Part shown: positions 7,589 through 15,982 of the stretch, one piece after another
Layout: every line of letters begins with the position of its first letter
Numbering within the stretch: the stretch's first letter is position 1
Assembly (NCBI GenBank): GCA_047626155.1
Contig: JBLHRR010000067.1
Coordinates: forward strand, 1-26,857
Reading direction: 5' to 3'
DNA from: CALGLS01 sp047626155
GTDB taxonomy: Bacteria > Bacteroidota > Bacteroidia > Chitinophagales > Saprospiraceae
Length of the DNA stretch: 26,857 bases
The notes under the pieces: model-generated
What the model saw: only the letters and a program-made list of their open reading frames with translations
What the model was told of the DNA's origin: nothing
The model's database searches: none
Translations under genes and position numbers: made by a program

Positions 7589-8269
7589 TTAAAATCGCCC
7601 TTCAGCAATCAACAAATCCATATCTCTAACAAGCAATCTACGTCTGTTGAATGTAAGGATGTTTTTAGTCCGCAATTCGTTCAGAACGGTAGTTACGGTT
7701 TGTCTAGACGTTGCCGTCAAACTAGCAATTTCTTGGTGGGTGAAAAACTTTCTGACCAGCATTTCATAACCTACGCGTTGTCCTGACTTATTAACCAATC
7801 GTCTTAAAAAATCAATGACACGGCTACGGGAATTTTTATAAACCAAACCTTCCAAACGGTGCTCAACGGCCATCAAACGGTCGCCCAGGATTTTCATAAT
7901 TAACATGCTCAAAGTTGGATCCTGAGCCATCAGTCCCTTTAAAGTATCTTTGGTTACCATAACCACTTCTGTTTCTTCCATAGCCACTGCTCCATCATTT
8001 CGGAACTCCTGACCAAGTAAAGAAGAGACGCCAAAAATATCGCCTTCTGTAACTAAATTTTTAATGATCTCTTTAGCACCATCGTAATAGCTAACAACTT
8101 TAACACGTCCTTTCTTAAGGAAATAGATACGATCAGCACTATCCTTCGGAAGATAGATATTTTCGTTTTTCTTGTAGGCTCTGGTACTGGTATTGCCTTG
8201 AGGGATCAGTTCGGTAAAGATGGCCTCTAATGGATTAATCTGCGGGATGTTATTTTGTAATACAGTCAT
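7589..8269 (-). CDS. Crp/Fnr-family transcriptional regulator
   Basis: DNA-binding regulator of 226 residues when started at the ATG at 8269. It has an N-terminal cyclic-nucleotide-binding-like beta barrel (about 20-130), a long dimer helix, and a C-terminal winged helix-turn-helix with FTHQEIASLTATSRQTV. There are no cysteines at all, so an Fnr-type iron-sulfur cluster is excluded; the effector is unknown. An upstream in-frame TTG at 8308 would add 13 residues, but that TTG is part of a TACCTTTG promoter element (8306-8313), so the start at 8269 is preferred, with a leader of about 30 bases. Two direct repeats at 8333-8362 lie just upstream of the promoter and might be regulator sites. It converges on the esterase gene across a shared hairpin; no target genes can be named. 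Confidence 0.92.
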   Translation of the reverse strand: MTVLQNNIPQINPLEAIFTELIPQGNTSTRAYKKNENIYLPKDSADRIYFLKKGRVKVVSYYDGAKEIIKNLVTEGDIFGVSSLLGQEFRNDGAVAMEETEVVMVTKDTLKGLMAQDPTLSMLIMKILGDRLMAVEHRLEGLVYKNSRSRVIDFLRRLVNKSGQRVGYEMLVRKFFTHQEIASLTATSRQTVTTVLNELRTKNILTFNRRRLLVRDMDLLIAEGRF

Positions 8270-8305
8270 AAGGCTATAGGTTTTAGTTACGATTAAATGA
8301 TGCGA

Positions 8306-8313
8306 CAAAGGTA
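8306..8313 (-). promoter_or_regulatory. Bacteroidota -7 element TACCTTTG (Crp/Fnr gene)
   Basis: Exact TAnnTTTG match on the minus strand, 36 bases before the ATG at 8269. It overlaps the possible TTG start at 8308, which decides the start call for the gene. Confidence 0.65.
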
Positions 8314-8332
8314 AGCGCCAATTGTAACAGAA

Positions 8333-8362
8333 GTATCACGGCCGTTTTACATTTGTATCACG
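8333..8362. promoter_or_regulatory. Direct repeats upstream of the Crp/Fnr gene
   Basis: GTATCACG occurs at 8333-8340 and again at 8355-8362, a 22-bp period or two helical turns. The copies fall at about -30 and -52 relative to the predicted start of the Crp/Fnr transcript. They may be operator half-sites, possibly for autoregulation. They do not match the classical Crp or Fnr palindromes. Confidence 0.4.
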
Positions 8363-8569
8363 TTGGAAGAGGTAAACAGAACGCTTAGAAAGGTCCAACC
8401 ACTATATAATACATTAACAAATAGCAAGTTATGTATTAAGCGTCGTGAATTATCACTTGATTGAATTATCATACCATCATCAATATACCTTCTCGGTTAT
8501 CGGGGAGGATCAACAACTAAGAACAGGAGATAATCTCATACACAATAAAAAATAAGGTTCCGCTGCAAA

Positions 8570-10804
8570 TCATAAATCCCTCCTCAATATCACCCCAGCA
8601 TAAAAGTGCCTCGGCAGCCCCGGATAATAATATCTAGGTGCGCTACCTCCAAAACTCCCCGCATTGATTTGATGCATCGAAGCGTAGTTTTCATCAAAGA
8701 TATTATTCACTCCAGCATAAAAATCAAATAGCCATTTTTCGACAAGGAAAAATTGGTAGCCTATTTTTCCATGCAATAGCGTATAAGAATCTGAATAAAT
8801 GCTATTGTCATCTCGCAATGGTTGTTCACCGGTATGCTGCAAATTTAGGTTGCCATAAAGTTCAAAAAACTTAGCGGACAAAACGCTGTTGAGCTGATGG
8901 CGAGGGCTGCCCGTCAACTCATTTCCAGCATAATCTTTATTATCATCTACGAATTCTTTGAAGGTAAAATCCGAGAAGTTATAACTAATTTGTAGCTGTA
9001 GGTTTTTGTTTGGTTGATCGCCTTTGAAAAAGCTAAAACCCGTTTGCAGCTCTACTCCCCTATGAATTGTCTTCCCCGCATTTATACCAATAAACTGATC
9101 AAAATCTGTGCGCCGTGCCACTAGCAAATTGGCGACCCACATTTGGTAAATACTAAGCTCATAGTTAAAACGACCGAAATAAGATCGGGTCCCAAACGCT
9201 ACATTCCAAGCCGTCTCCGGTTGAATATCTGGGTTAATGGTTCCATCGGGCGTTAAGGTTTCTTCCAACGAAGGCGGCGAAAAACCATGACTGACCAAAG
9301 CGTAATAATCGTTATTGGAACGAGGACTATAACTAAGTGTCAAACGAGGAGATAGTATTGGGTCAAAGGAATAATCTCCAGAAATATCCATGCTGTCCGG
9401 AGTAAAACGATCTTCCAGATCATAACGCGTGGTGTTGAGGTTCAAGCCTGCATTCACTTTAAAAGGCCCTTCAAAATCATAGATGATTTCGCTGAAGACA
9501 TTCGCGTACAAACGCGTCTCTGCATTTAACGATAACGGATTCAACAAAGATCCTACATCATTGGTCGCAAAGGTTCCCCAATCATAGCTTTCGCGAAAAA
9601 ATTCACTGCCAATCCTAAGAGACCATCTGTCATGTGGCACCCAATTAAAAGCGACTTTCCCTCCAACAGACAAACTGTTCTCCGTAAGGATATTAAAAGG
9701 CCGAAGTTCATAAGCGCGTCTGTTATTTAGGAAAAAGGAATAATTTAATTTATTATTATCCTTGAGCTTTTGTTCATAAGAAATGCCTGCCAGCAAGCGA
9801 TCATAATCTTCAAAGCCTTTCACACGGCCCCAAGTAAAAGCGGCCTTTGTTGGTTCGTTCATAAAATCCTCTTCGTTGAGCGAACTAGGAATAAAAGCCT
9901 TGAGTCGGGTGAAATTGAGTAAAATATTTAATTGGTCCTCTTCTATTTCATTGCGGGATAGTAAAGTCAAACCCTGTCGGCGATACTCATTGTTATCGCG
10001 GTAACCATCACTCGCTGTAAAGTTGTGATTGATGTGCAGGTCCCTTCCTTTTTTCTGATTTTGAAGATGAAGATCTACCGTATTCCGTTGCAAACCATAG
10101 CTTCCCAGCGAATGATGAATCGCTACAGAAGAAGGTTGTGTGCTTCGGCTGTTCATCACGATGGTTCCGCCCAAGCCCGCTCCAAATCGGCTGGAGGATG
10201 GCCCTTTCCAAATTTCTATATTCTTTATAAAGCTTAAATCAATGTCCTCAATTGTTGTCTCTCCCGAGCCGTTGGTTAGTGGGATATCATCGAGGTAAGC
10301 TTTTATTTTATTGGTAGAAAAAGGGGAGCGCGAGCCAATTCCTCGGATGACAATTCGGTTGGTGTTCAAGGCTCCGCTGTGCATAAAAACACCTGGGCTG
10401 GTATTGAGAATGGGAGCAAGGTTACTTTGGTTTTGTAAGTCGATCTCTTTGTGTTCTAACAAACTGTAGTTGTGAGCGGAGTTGATGCGTTTGTCGGTGG
10501 CGATGACAACGGTAGTGTAAGTGACGAAACTGGGTTTCATTTTTACATTCAGTTTCCCAACAGGTGCAATAGCCACAAAATCCGGATAACCTACATAGGA
10601 AAAGCGAAGATTCAAACTGTCATTTTGAATGGAATATTTACCGTTGACGTCGGTTGTAGTTCCAATTTTAGTTCCTTCAACTAAAACGTTTACAAAGATT
10701 AGTGGCTCTCCTATCTCATCGGTCACCGTTCCGAAGGTGGTGCTTTGCGCAGAAATTGTAAGTATAAAAAAGAAGGTTGAGAAAAGGGAGAGTATTATTT
10801 TCAT
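8570..10804 (-). CDS. TonB-dependent outer membrane receptor
   Basis: Outer-membrane 22-strand receptor for energy-dependent uptake of an unidentified substrate, 744 residues. The signal peptide is about 1-20, ending ISAQS. A CarboxypepD_reg-like domain (about 22-95) begins FGTVTDEIGEPLIFVNV. The plug (about 110-230) contains VVIRGIGSRSPFS-like sequence and IKNIEIWKGPSSSRFG. The barrel follows and ends in an aromatic-rich strand with HFYAGVILRRDL. The frame is open further upstream to an ATG at 10882, but those 26 extra residues are translated from the inverted repeat at 10844-10970 and lack signal-peptide character; the ATG at 10804 begins a proper signal peptide and is chosen. No SusD partner, siderophore genes or TonB genes are nearby, so the substrate cannot be assigned. 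No clear promoter was found. Confidence 0.93.
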   Translation of the reverse strand: MKIILSLFSTFFFILTISAQSTTFGTVTDEIGEPLIFVNVLVEGTKIGTTTDVNGKYSIQNDSLNLRFSYVGYPDFVAIAPVGKLNVKMKPSFVTYTTVVIATDKRINSAHNYSLLEHKEIDLQNQSNLAPILNTSPGVFMHSGALNTNRIVIRGIGSRSPFSTNKIKAYLDDIPLTNGSGETTIEDIDLSFIKNIEIWKGPSSSRFGAGLGGTIVMNSRSTQPSSVAIHHSLGSYGLQRNTVDLHLQNQKKGRDLHINHNFTASDGYRDNNEYRRQGLTLLSRNEIEEDQLNILLNFTRLKAFIPSSLNEEDFMNEPTKAAFTWGRVKGFEDYDRLLAGISYEQKLKDNNKLNYSFFLNNRRAYELRPFNILTENSLSVGGKVAFNWVPHDRWSLRIGSEFFRESYDWGTFATNDVGSLLNPLSLNAETRLYANVFSEIIYDFEGPFKVNAGLNLNTTRYDLEDRFTPDSMDISGDYSFDPILSPRLTLSYSPRSNNDYYALVSHGFSPPSLEETLTPDGTINPDIQPETAWNVAFGTRSYFGRFNYELSIYQMWVANLLVARRTDFDQFIGINAGKTIHRGVELQTGFSFFKGDQPNKNLQLQISYNFSDFTFKEFVDDNKDYAGNELTGSPRHQLNSVLSAKFFELYGNLNLQHTGEQPLRDDNSIYSDSYTLLHGKIGYQFFLVEKWLFDFYAGVNNIFDENYASMHQINAGSFGGSAPRYYYPGLPRHFYAGVILRRDL

Positions 10805-10843
10805 GCGTTGAATAATATTAATTTGTAATTTAAGAGCACGTTC

Positions 10844-10970
10844 GCTCTGCGGCCTCTGCGCTCTCTGCTTGAGTAAATACACTAAACAGAAACCAAAGCT
10901 GTTCTTCTAATTTAGCGAAAGCACCAATCGCAAATTAATAATCACGCAGAGGCCGCAGAAAGCACAGAGC
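10844..10970. repeat. CGCAGAGGCC inverted-repeat element, copy A
   Basis: A left arm (10844-10873) and an oppositely oriented right arm (10939-10970) share the core GCAGAGGCCGCAGA and flank about 65 bp. Related arms occur at 19674-19830, where even the flank GAG(T/C)AA(A/T)TACACTA is conserved. It lies in the gap between the TonB receptor and the flippase gene, and part of it is open in the receptor frame. Origin and function unknown. Confidence 0.75.
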
Positions 10971-11018
10971 CAACTGAACCTAAATGCGACAACCATAGTT
11001 AGATGTTGAAGCAATACC

Positions 11019-12467
11019 TCAACCTCGCTCCTTCATCAAAGTTATTAAATCTTTCACTGAGATTAATTTCAAAATAAAAGCTAATACCAAGGCCATTATT
11101 CCTGTCAAAATAAAATTCAAATGCCAATCAAAGGGTAGATAATCAGTGCCGATATAACAAACAAGTCCCGTCAGTAAAGCGAACAAAACAGGGCGTCCGA
11201 TTAATGCTGCGTTTATTGGTAATTTGAATTCCCGAATGGCAAGGCCAACCAATGCGATGGCAATAAAACTCTGCGTTAATAACGTTGCCAAAGCAGCTCC
11301 TGCGGCTTTATCGCTTTGTATCAAAAAGTAATTAAGTATTATATTTAATAAAACGCCTACCACAAAAATTCGATTCATTCGCATCAGCTTCTCCCCTGCC
11401 GTTAGCAAGGCGCTGTACACATAAATGACACAGCCTGCGATAAAACTTAGGATCAGCCAGCCCATTACCGTTCCCCAATAGGCCGTCCCTTCTTTGTATA
11501 ACAGCACCATAATCTCTTCTCTGAAAAAATAAACTGGCAAGCTTAACGCAATTGCTCCAGCCAGAATTATTTGCAAACTAAATCGCAAAAGGTCTCGGTA
11601 ATCTTCGCCATCCTTCAACATTCGAGCAAACATCGGCAACAATAGTCCTGCAAATAAAAAACCAATCATATTACTGGCATCCAATAGACGGTAAGCTCCG
11701 GCATAAATCCCTGTCTCTCCTTCCCCATCCTCCAACATGCGTTCTATCATAACTGCATCCACGCGAGTATATACCGTCATTAGAAAAATGGCCAGCGCAT
11801 AGGGATAACTTTCCATTGCAATTCGTTTCAGAAAAGAAAAATCTAATTTCCAGCCAGTCCAAACAAGCTCCTTTCGCGTCAGCCAAAGTGCTACCAAAGC
11901 CGTCACAACAAGAGTAGCAATTTGTGCATAGATAAACCATTCTATCTGAAACTGCTCATATAAATCATTGATCCATAAGAGCGGAGCACAAACCAATATC
12001 ATCAGAAACTTATTCAAAGAAGACAACCAACTGTCTGTCCGATACCAACCGAGTGCGGAAATATTAGAGCGCAAATAAAGCATCAGAGAATTCAGGATGT
12101 GAATCAAACAGAGCCAGCCCAAAAAGGGGAGGTACTTCGCAGCGGTATATCCTGAGGGAATGGCTGTTAGAAAAATCACGAGGAGATAACCGCCCGCTAG
12201 AAGGGTTTTCAACATCAATACATTTGGGAAATAGCTTTTCAGCAAATTCCGATTCTGTGAAATATGTTTGTTATTGAAAGTATGAATCCCAAAGTCGTTG
12301 ATAATTTGAAGGAGAAAGGTAAAGTTGAAAACAGCAAAGTAAAGACCAAAGGCTTCCTTCCCTACCGCATTCTGCACCACCCGATCGATACCGAAGATGT
12401 AAATTGGTTTGATCAGAAGATTAATGCCGACTAGGAGAATAATGTTGATAAAGAACTCGCGTTTCAT
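11019..12467 (-). CDS. Polysaccharide/oligosaccharide flippase (Wzx/MATE-like)
   Basis: Integral membrane protein of 482 residues with about 12-14 hydrophobic helices spread over its whole length. It resembles the polysaccharide biosynthesis flippases (MOP superfamily) that move lipid-linked glycans or related polyprenyl intermediates across the inner membrane. The N-terminus, with NLLIKPIYIFGIDRVVQ then GLYFAVFNF, and the central YTRVDAVMIERML segment are typical of the family. It starts 21 bp after the permease gene (12489-13730) and could be co-transcribed with it, but it also has its own TACCTTTG element four bases before the ATG, suggesting an independent, possibly leaderless transcript. 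No glycosyltransferase cluster adjoins it, so the cargo is unknown. No gene clearly follows in the same operon. Confidence 0.88.
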   Translation of the reverse strand: MKREFFINIILLVGINLLIKPIYIFGIDRVVQNAVGKEAFGLYFAVFNFTFLLQIINDFGIHTFNNKHISQNRNLLKSYFPNVLMLKTLLAGGYLLVIFLTAIPSGYTAAKYLPFLGWLCLIHILNSLMLYLRSNISALGWYRTDSWLSSLNKFLMILVCAPLLWINDLYEQFQIEWFIYAQIATLVVTALVALWLTRKELVWTGWKLDFSFLKRIAMESYPYALAIFLMTVYTRVDAVMIERMLEDGEGETGIYAGAYRLLDASNMIGFLFAGLLLPMFARMLKDGEDYRDLLRFSLQIILAGAIALSLPVYFFREEIMVLLYKEGTAYWGTVMGWLILSFIAGCVIYVYSALLTAGEKLMRMNRIFVVGVLLNIILNYFLIQSDKAAGAALATLLTQSFIAIALVGLAIREFKLPINAALIGRPVLFALLTGLVCYIGTDYLPFDWHLNFILTGIMALVLAFILKLISVKDLITLMKERG

Positions 12468-12471
12468 CGCG

Positions 12472-12479
12472 CAAAGGTA
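12472..12479 (-). promoter_or_regulatory. Bacteroidota -7 element TACCTTTG (flippase gene)
   Basis: Exact TAnnTTTG match with a TTG 21 bases further upstream that can serve as the -33 box. Only CGCG separates it from the ATG at 12467, so transcription should begin at or beside the start codon. It lies between the permease stop and the flippase start. Confidence 0.65.
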
Positions 12480-12488
12480 GGGAAATCA

Positions 12489-13730
12489 TCACTCATATCT
12501 CAACGACTCAATCGGATCCAAACGACTTGCTTTCAAAGCCGGATACAGTCCTGAAGCCAGTCCTACCACCATACAGGTGGCCACACCCACGAAGGCCCAT
12601 GCCCAAGGCACCACAAAGTGTCCGCCCATGAAAAGGGTGACTGTATTGCCCATAAGAATGCCGAGTATGATGCCGATAAAACCACCGATTTGGCAGATGA
12701 CAATGGCTTCAGTGAGGAATTGAATCAGGATATTATTTTTGGTGGCGCCGATCGCTTTGCAAATTCCGATCTCACGTGTACGCTCTGTTACAGAAACCAG
12801 CATGATATTCATTAAACCAATGGCAGCTCCGAGTAAAGTCATTAAACCAATAGCCACAGCAGCCAATCGAAGTTTTACGGTATTGTCTTTCAAGAAAGTG
12901 ATAAGCCCGTCGCTTTTAAAAATTTCGAAGTCATTATCTTGAGCGAGGCGCAGGCCGCGGATATTGCGGAAGAGGCCGATGGTTGTAGATTCTGCAGCGT
13001 TGAGGTCTTCGGCGCTTCGGGGAGCTACCGTCAAAGCAAAGTTTGTTTTTTGAGTACCATAAATGCGTTTGCAATTAAGCAAAGGCGTAAAAACCACCCG
13101 ATCCTCGCTGGAATTCATACTTGATCCTCTGGATTTCAAAATCCCGATTACCTTATATTTTAGATTACCTACGGAAATGACTTGTTGGAGTGCCTTTTCC
13201 GCATTTTCATCAAAAAGCGAATTCACTACGTCCATTCCGATGATGGCTTTGTTACTTCCATTCTGAACTTCCTGCGGAGAAAAATTTCGCCCATGCGATA
13301 GCTCCATTCCTTTGATCTTGATATAGGTTTCATCAATACCTCGCACTTGTACATTAGGGTTTGTTTTTTCCGTACCGTATTTTATCGCCCCCAAACGAGT
13401 ACCAAACATCGAAACACTAACATCTGCAGGAAACTCAAATCGCTCCTTAAAGTCCATCGCCTGATCGAAGGTAATCGGATCTCCTCTCTTCGGCCGTCGT
13501 CCTTTTCGATTTCCTTTAGCGCCATCCTGTCTCTTCGGATAAATCGCAAATGAACTGGCACCTAAAGAACCAAAGTTATCATTCAAGGAATAAATAGCCA
13601 CATCTATCGATGTCAGAATACCAATCAATGCGGTGATCCCCACTGCAATGATAATAATGGTCAGTACTGCTCGTAATAAATTATTACGGACGGACTGAAG
13701 CGCTACTCTTATATTTTCTTTTAAATCCAT
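12489..13730 (-). CDS. MacB/FtsX-type ABC transporter permease
   Basis: Permease subunit of a type VII (MacB-fold) ABC system, 413 residues. One membrane helix (about 20-43) precedes a large periplasmic MacB_PCD-type domain (about 45-270). The FtsX core follows with three helices (about 285-400), including the conserved coupling segment TERTREIGICKAIGATKNNI. The C-terminal ending SRLDPIESLRYE is characteristic of the family. Its cognate ATPase is not adjacent; the nearest ATPases, at 1-545 and 751-1437, are more than 11 kb away, so any partnership with them is only a guess. Neighbours are an inositol-monophosphatase-like gene 75 bp upstream and the flippase 21 bp downstream, all leftward. The export substrate is unknown. 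Confidence 0.93.
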   Translation of the reverse strand: MDLKENIRVALQSVRNNLLRAVLTIIIIAVGITALIGILTSIDVAIYSLNDNFGSLGASSFAIYPKRQDGAKGNRKGRRPKRGDPITFDQAMDFKERFEFPADVSVSMFGTRLGAIKYGTEKTNPNVQVRGIDETYIKIKGMELSHGRNFSPQEVQNGSNKAIIGMDVVNSLFDENAEKALQQVISVGNLKYKVIGILKSRGSSMNSSEDRVVFTPLLNCKRIYGTQKTNFALTVAPRSAEDLNAAESTTIGLFRNIRGLRLAQDNDFEIFKSDGLITFLKDNTVKLRLAAVAIGLMTLLGAAIGLMNIMLVSVTERTREIGICKAIGATKNNILIQFLTEAIVICQIGGFIGIILGILMGNTVTLFMGGHFVVPWAWAFVGVATCMVVGLASGLYPALKASRLDPIESLRYE

Positions 13731-13805
13731 TGGAACGCTAAGCTAAAATAAAAATGTAAGAAAAGAGTAGGTCTTGGATTAAAGGTTCTTCTTGCTAGAC
13801 GAAGG

Positions 13806-14606
13806 TTACCCAAACCGCTCAATCACCAAACTACTCACCTCTTCATACATCTCCCCAGAAGCCGCAATTATCTCCTTCCCAAAAACAAAATCATCCCCGC
13901 CTTTAAAATCACAAACCTTCCCACCGGCCTCCTCCACCAATAATGCCCCAGCCGCTACATCCCAAGGACTCAAACTATACTCAAAGAAAGCATCGAAACG
14001 CCCACAAGCAACATAAGCGAGATCAAGCGCTGCGGCTCCAAAACGTCGGATGCCTCTGCTGTTTTTCATCAGATATTCCAAAACCTCCATGTAGCTTTTG
14101 GTCTTGCTATAATCATAGTACGGAAAACCCGTAGCAAATAAGGCGTCTTGAAAAACAGCGTTCCCGCTTACTTTTATTTGTTTGCCATTGAGCCAACTGC
14201 CTCCATCTTTCCAGGCTGAAAAACATTCCTTTCTGTTTACTTCATATACCACTCCTAATATCGTTTTTCCATGGTGCTGCAATGCGACGCTGATAGCAAA
14301 GAAAGGCAACTGATGCAAAAAATTAGTGGTACCATCCAGTGGGTCTATAATCCAGCGGTAGGCAGCATCCGTGCTTTCGATGGTTTCTTCTTCAGTCAAG
14401 AAGGCGGCTTCTGGAAGCAGCTTTTGTAATTGAGCTACTAATTGGAGTTCTGCATTTTTATCCACATAACTGACCAGGCTATTTAAGCTTTTGACATCAA
14501 TCTGATCCAATTGTACTTTCCCACATTCTGTTCGGATGAAGTTGGCCACCTCTTCGGTGATCTTGCAAGTCTTAGCGCAAAGCGCTGCTAACGATTCATA
14601 TGGCAT
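13806..14606 (-). CDS. suhB: Inositol monophosphatase family phosphatase
   Basis: Mg2+-dependent sugar-phosphate phosphatase of 266 residues, the usual length for the family. Metal and substrate motifs are visible: the glutamates at about 72-74 (TEEET), IIDPLDGTTNF (86-96) and the C-terminal SPWDVAAGALLVEEAGG (from 213), with the ligand Asp216. The substrate could be inositol-1-phosphate, another polyol phosphate or a nucleotide such as PAP; the sequence read here does not separate SuhB from CysQ-like members, so the symbol is provisional. It is the first gene of a leftward set with the MacB-type permease (75 bp gap) and the flippase. A possible promoter TACTTTAG lies about 120 bp upstream (14727-14734). 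The ATG at 14606 gives the normal N-terminus. Confidence 0.9.
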   Translation of the reverse strand: MPYESLAALCAKTCKITEEVANFIRTECGKVQLDQIDVKSLNSLVSYVDKNAELQLVAQLQKLLPEAAFLTEEETIESTDAAYRWIIDPLDGTTNFLHQLPFFAISVALQHHGKTILGVVYEVNRKECFSAWKDGGSWLNGKQIKVSGNAVFQDALFATGFPYYDYSKTKSYMEVLEYLMKNSRGIRRFGAAALDLAYVACGRFDAFFEYSLSPWDVAAGALLVEEAGGKVCDFKGGDDFVFGKEIIAASGEMYEEVSSLVIERFG

Positions 14607-14726
14607 GATATACTTGTATTTTATAATTTAATTACTAACTGGTCTCTGGTGTTTTTGCCCAATGAGATAAGTTTTATACTCGAAAAGGTCTCTAAAAATA
14701 GGAGATGGGGTGGTTTTTGTTGCCGA

Positions 14727-14734
14727 CTAAAGTA
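14727..14734 (-). promoter_or_regulatory. Possible -7 element TACTTTAG
   Basis: One mismatch from TAnnTTTG on the minus strand, 120 bases before the phosphatase ATG (14606). No -33 box is evident. The rest of the 274-bp gap (14607-14880) shows nothing I recognise. Confidence 0.3.
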
Positions 14735-14880
14735 AGAACTTAGTCCTCCTGTTCCACTCCCTTCTTTCAACTCTCCGCATATTAATTCCTTGCTCATTTG
14801 ACGATGACAAAGAACGTATTTTTTAACTAAAGTACTCCTTTTTATGCACTAGACTTTCTCCAACTCGAAACAAAAACATT

Positions 14881-15291
14881 ATGAAACCAAAACATTTACA
14901 AATTGAAAAAATTGAAAAGCTATACAGAGTGAAAGTCCTCTATGCTTGCGAAGCAGGCAGCCGATCCTGGGGACTCGAATCGCCTTATAGTGACAATGAC
15001 CTCGGCCTTATTTACTATCGACCACAAGAATGGTATATTTCTATTTTGGAAAAATCAGACGCTATTGATTTGGCAGGGCAAACTGATTATGATGGCTTTG
15101 GCTGGGACCTAAAAAAATTCCTTCAAGGTCTCTTAAATTCCAATGCGATCTTATTCGATTGGTTGCAATCGAATAAGCAATATGTAGCTTATCCATTCAC
15201 GATAAAAAAATTAGAAACTATTTCCCAACAATACTTTGACGGGCGAAAAGGAAATATGAACCTCCCAGTCCATCGATCGACTTCCCGCTAA
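14881..15291 (+). pseudogene. Truncated RlaP/YcgL-like nucleotidyltransferase
   Basis: The 136-residue product resembles the N-terminal half of the DNA-polymerase-beta-superfamily nucleotidyltransferases of the RlaP type. It has GSRSWGLESPYSDNDLGLIY (26-45), matching the G-S-R...S-D-x-D metal-binding signature, then WYISI and GWDLKKFLQGLLNSNAILFDWL, as expected. Family members usually exceed 220 residues; here the family-like sequence stops after about residue 120 and the last 16 residues look unrelated. In another frame, 15243-15308 reads like a family C-terminal end (EPPSPSIDF), which would fit an internal deletion plus frameshift. The residue following the second aspartate pair is Gly rather than the usual Arg-containing DVRF. 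I call it a decayed gene; a short functional variant is possible. Confidence 0.6.
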
Positions 15292-15338
15292 CCTATGAAA
15301 TCTACTGAGGGCTACAACCAATAGTCCAGATTATCTGC

Positions 15339-15346
15339 TAACTTTG
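15339..15346 (+). promoter_or_regulatory. Bacteroidota -7 element TAACTTTG (lipoprotein gene)
   Basis: Exact TAnnTTTG match, 93 bases before the lipoprotein ATG at 15440. The leader contains a long T tract just ahead of the gene. Confidence 0.5.
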
Positions 15347-15439
15347 CGGCTGAGCATTAGACAAAAAATCATTTTAACATTATTAGTACTACACAATTGT
15401 TGATTTGTTTTTTTTGTTGTTAATAACAAAATAGCAACC

Positions 15440-15982
15440 ATGATCAAAAATAGTCAAAGATTACCCCTCCTCCTCCTTTCCATTATTAGCATTCTCTTTT
15501 TCTCGACCTGCCGCGATAATAGTAACCACCTCTTCACGATGGACTATGATTTGGAGTTAACCATCCAACCTGGCCTAAGTCCCTTCGGAGGCATCCATGG
15601 TGTGGTGATCGATGACATTCCCAGTCAAATAAATGCTTACCTCGCCGCCAACGGCATCTCTGAAGATCAAATTACAAAAATCACTTCCGGCTCTGCCCGC
15701 ATCTCTGCTCTGCTCTCCGGCTCCGGCTATGGCTTCATTGAGCGAGTAGAAATCTATATTGCTAACCCATCGGATCCTCTTGAAAGACGCCTTGCTTTTG
15801 AACGCCTTGCGGTACCTCAAAATACAGGGCAACAGCTGGAATTGATCGGCTCACTCATAGACTCGAAAGGCTACCTCATCGAAGATCTTTTCGACATCAA
15901 TTTTGAAATCAGGCTACGTACAAACTCTCCAGAGTTGATTAGAACAAGATTGCAAATGGAGTTTCGGGTTCATACCGATTAA
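15440..15982 (+). CDS. Hypothetical lipoprotein
   Basis: A 180-residue protein I do not recognise. The N-terminus is a lipoprotein signal: a charged start, a hydrophobic run of about 14 residues, then FFSTC with the likely lipidated Cys24. The lipobox is slightly atypical (Thr before Cys), though Ser/Thr-rich versions are common in Bacteroidota. After the cysteine the sequence is rich in alternating hydrophobic residues and predicted beta structure, ending in a long even strand (ELIRTRLQMEFRVHTD). There are no catalytic motifs, repeats or further cysteines. It is probably a periplasmic or surface beta-sandwich protein. It stands alone between the decayed nucleotidyltransferase and rlmN, and a dispersed repeat begins on its stop codon. 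Confidence 0.75.
   Translation: MIKNSQRLPLLLLSIISILFFSTCRDNSNHLFTMDYDLELTIQPGLSPFGGIHGVVIDDIPSQINAYLAANGISEDQITKITSGSARISALLSGSGYGFIERVEIYIANPSDPLERRLAFERLAVPQNTGQQLELIGSLIDSKGYLIEDLFDINFEIRLRTNSPELIRTRLQMEFRVHTD

Noticed and set aside
8460..8545. Stem CCTTCTCG/CGGGGAGG as terminator of the TonB receptor
   Set aside because: In the receptor's transcript two positions would be C-A mismatches and no T run follows.
10805..10882. 26-residue N-terminal extension of the TonB receptor from an ATG at 10882
   Set aside because: It is translated from a dispersed repeat and lacks signal-peptide character; a proper signal peptide begins at the ATG at 10804.
14607..14880. Possible tRNA or small RNA in the gap before the nucleotidyltransferase
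   Set aside because: No cloverleaf, T-loop sequence or terminator could be found on either strand.
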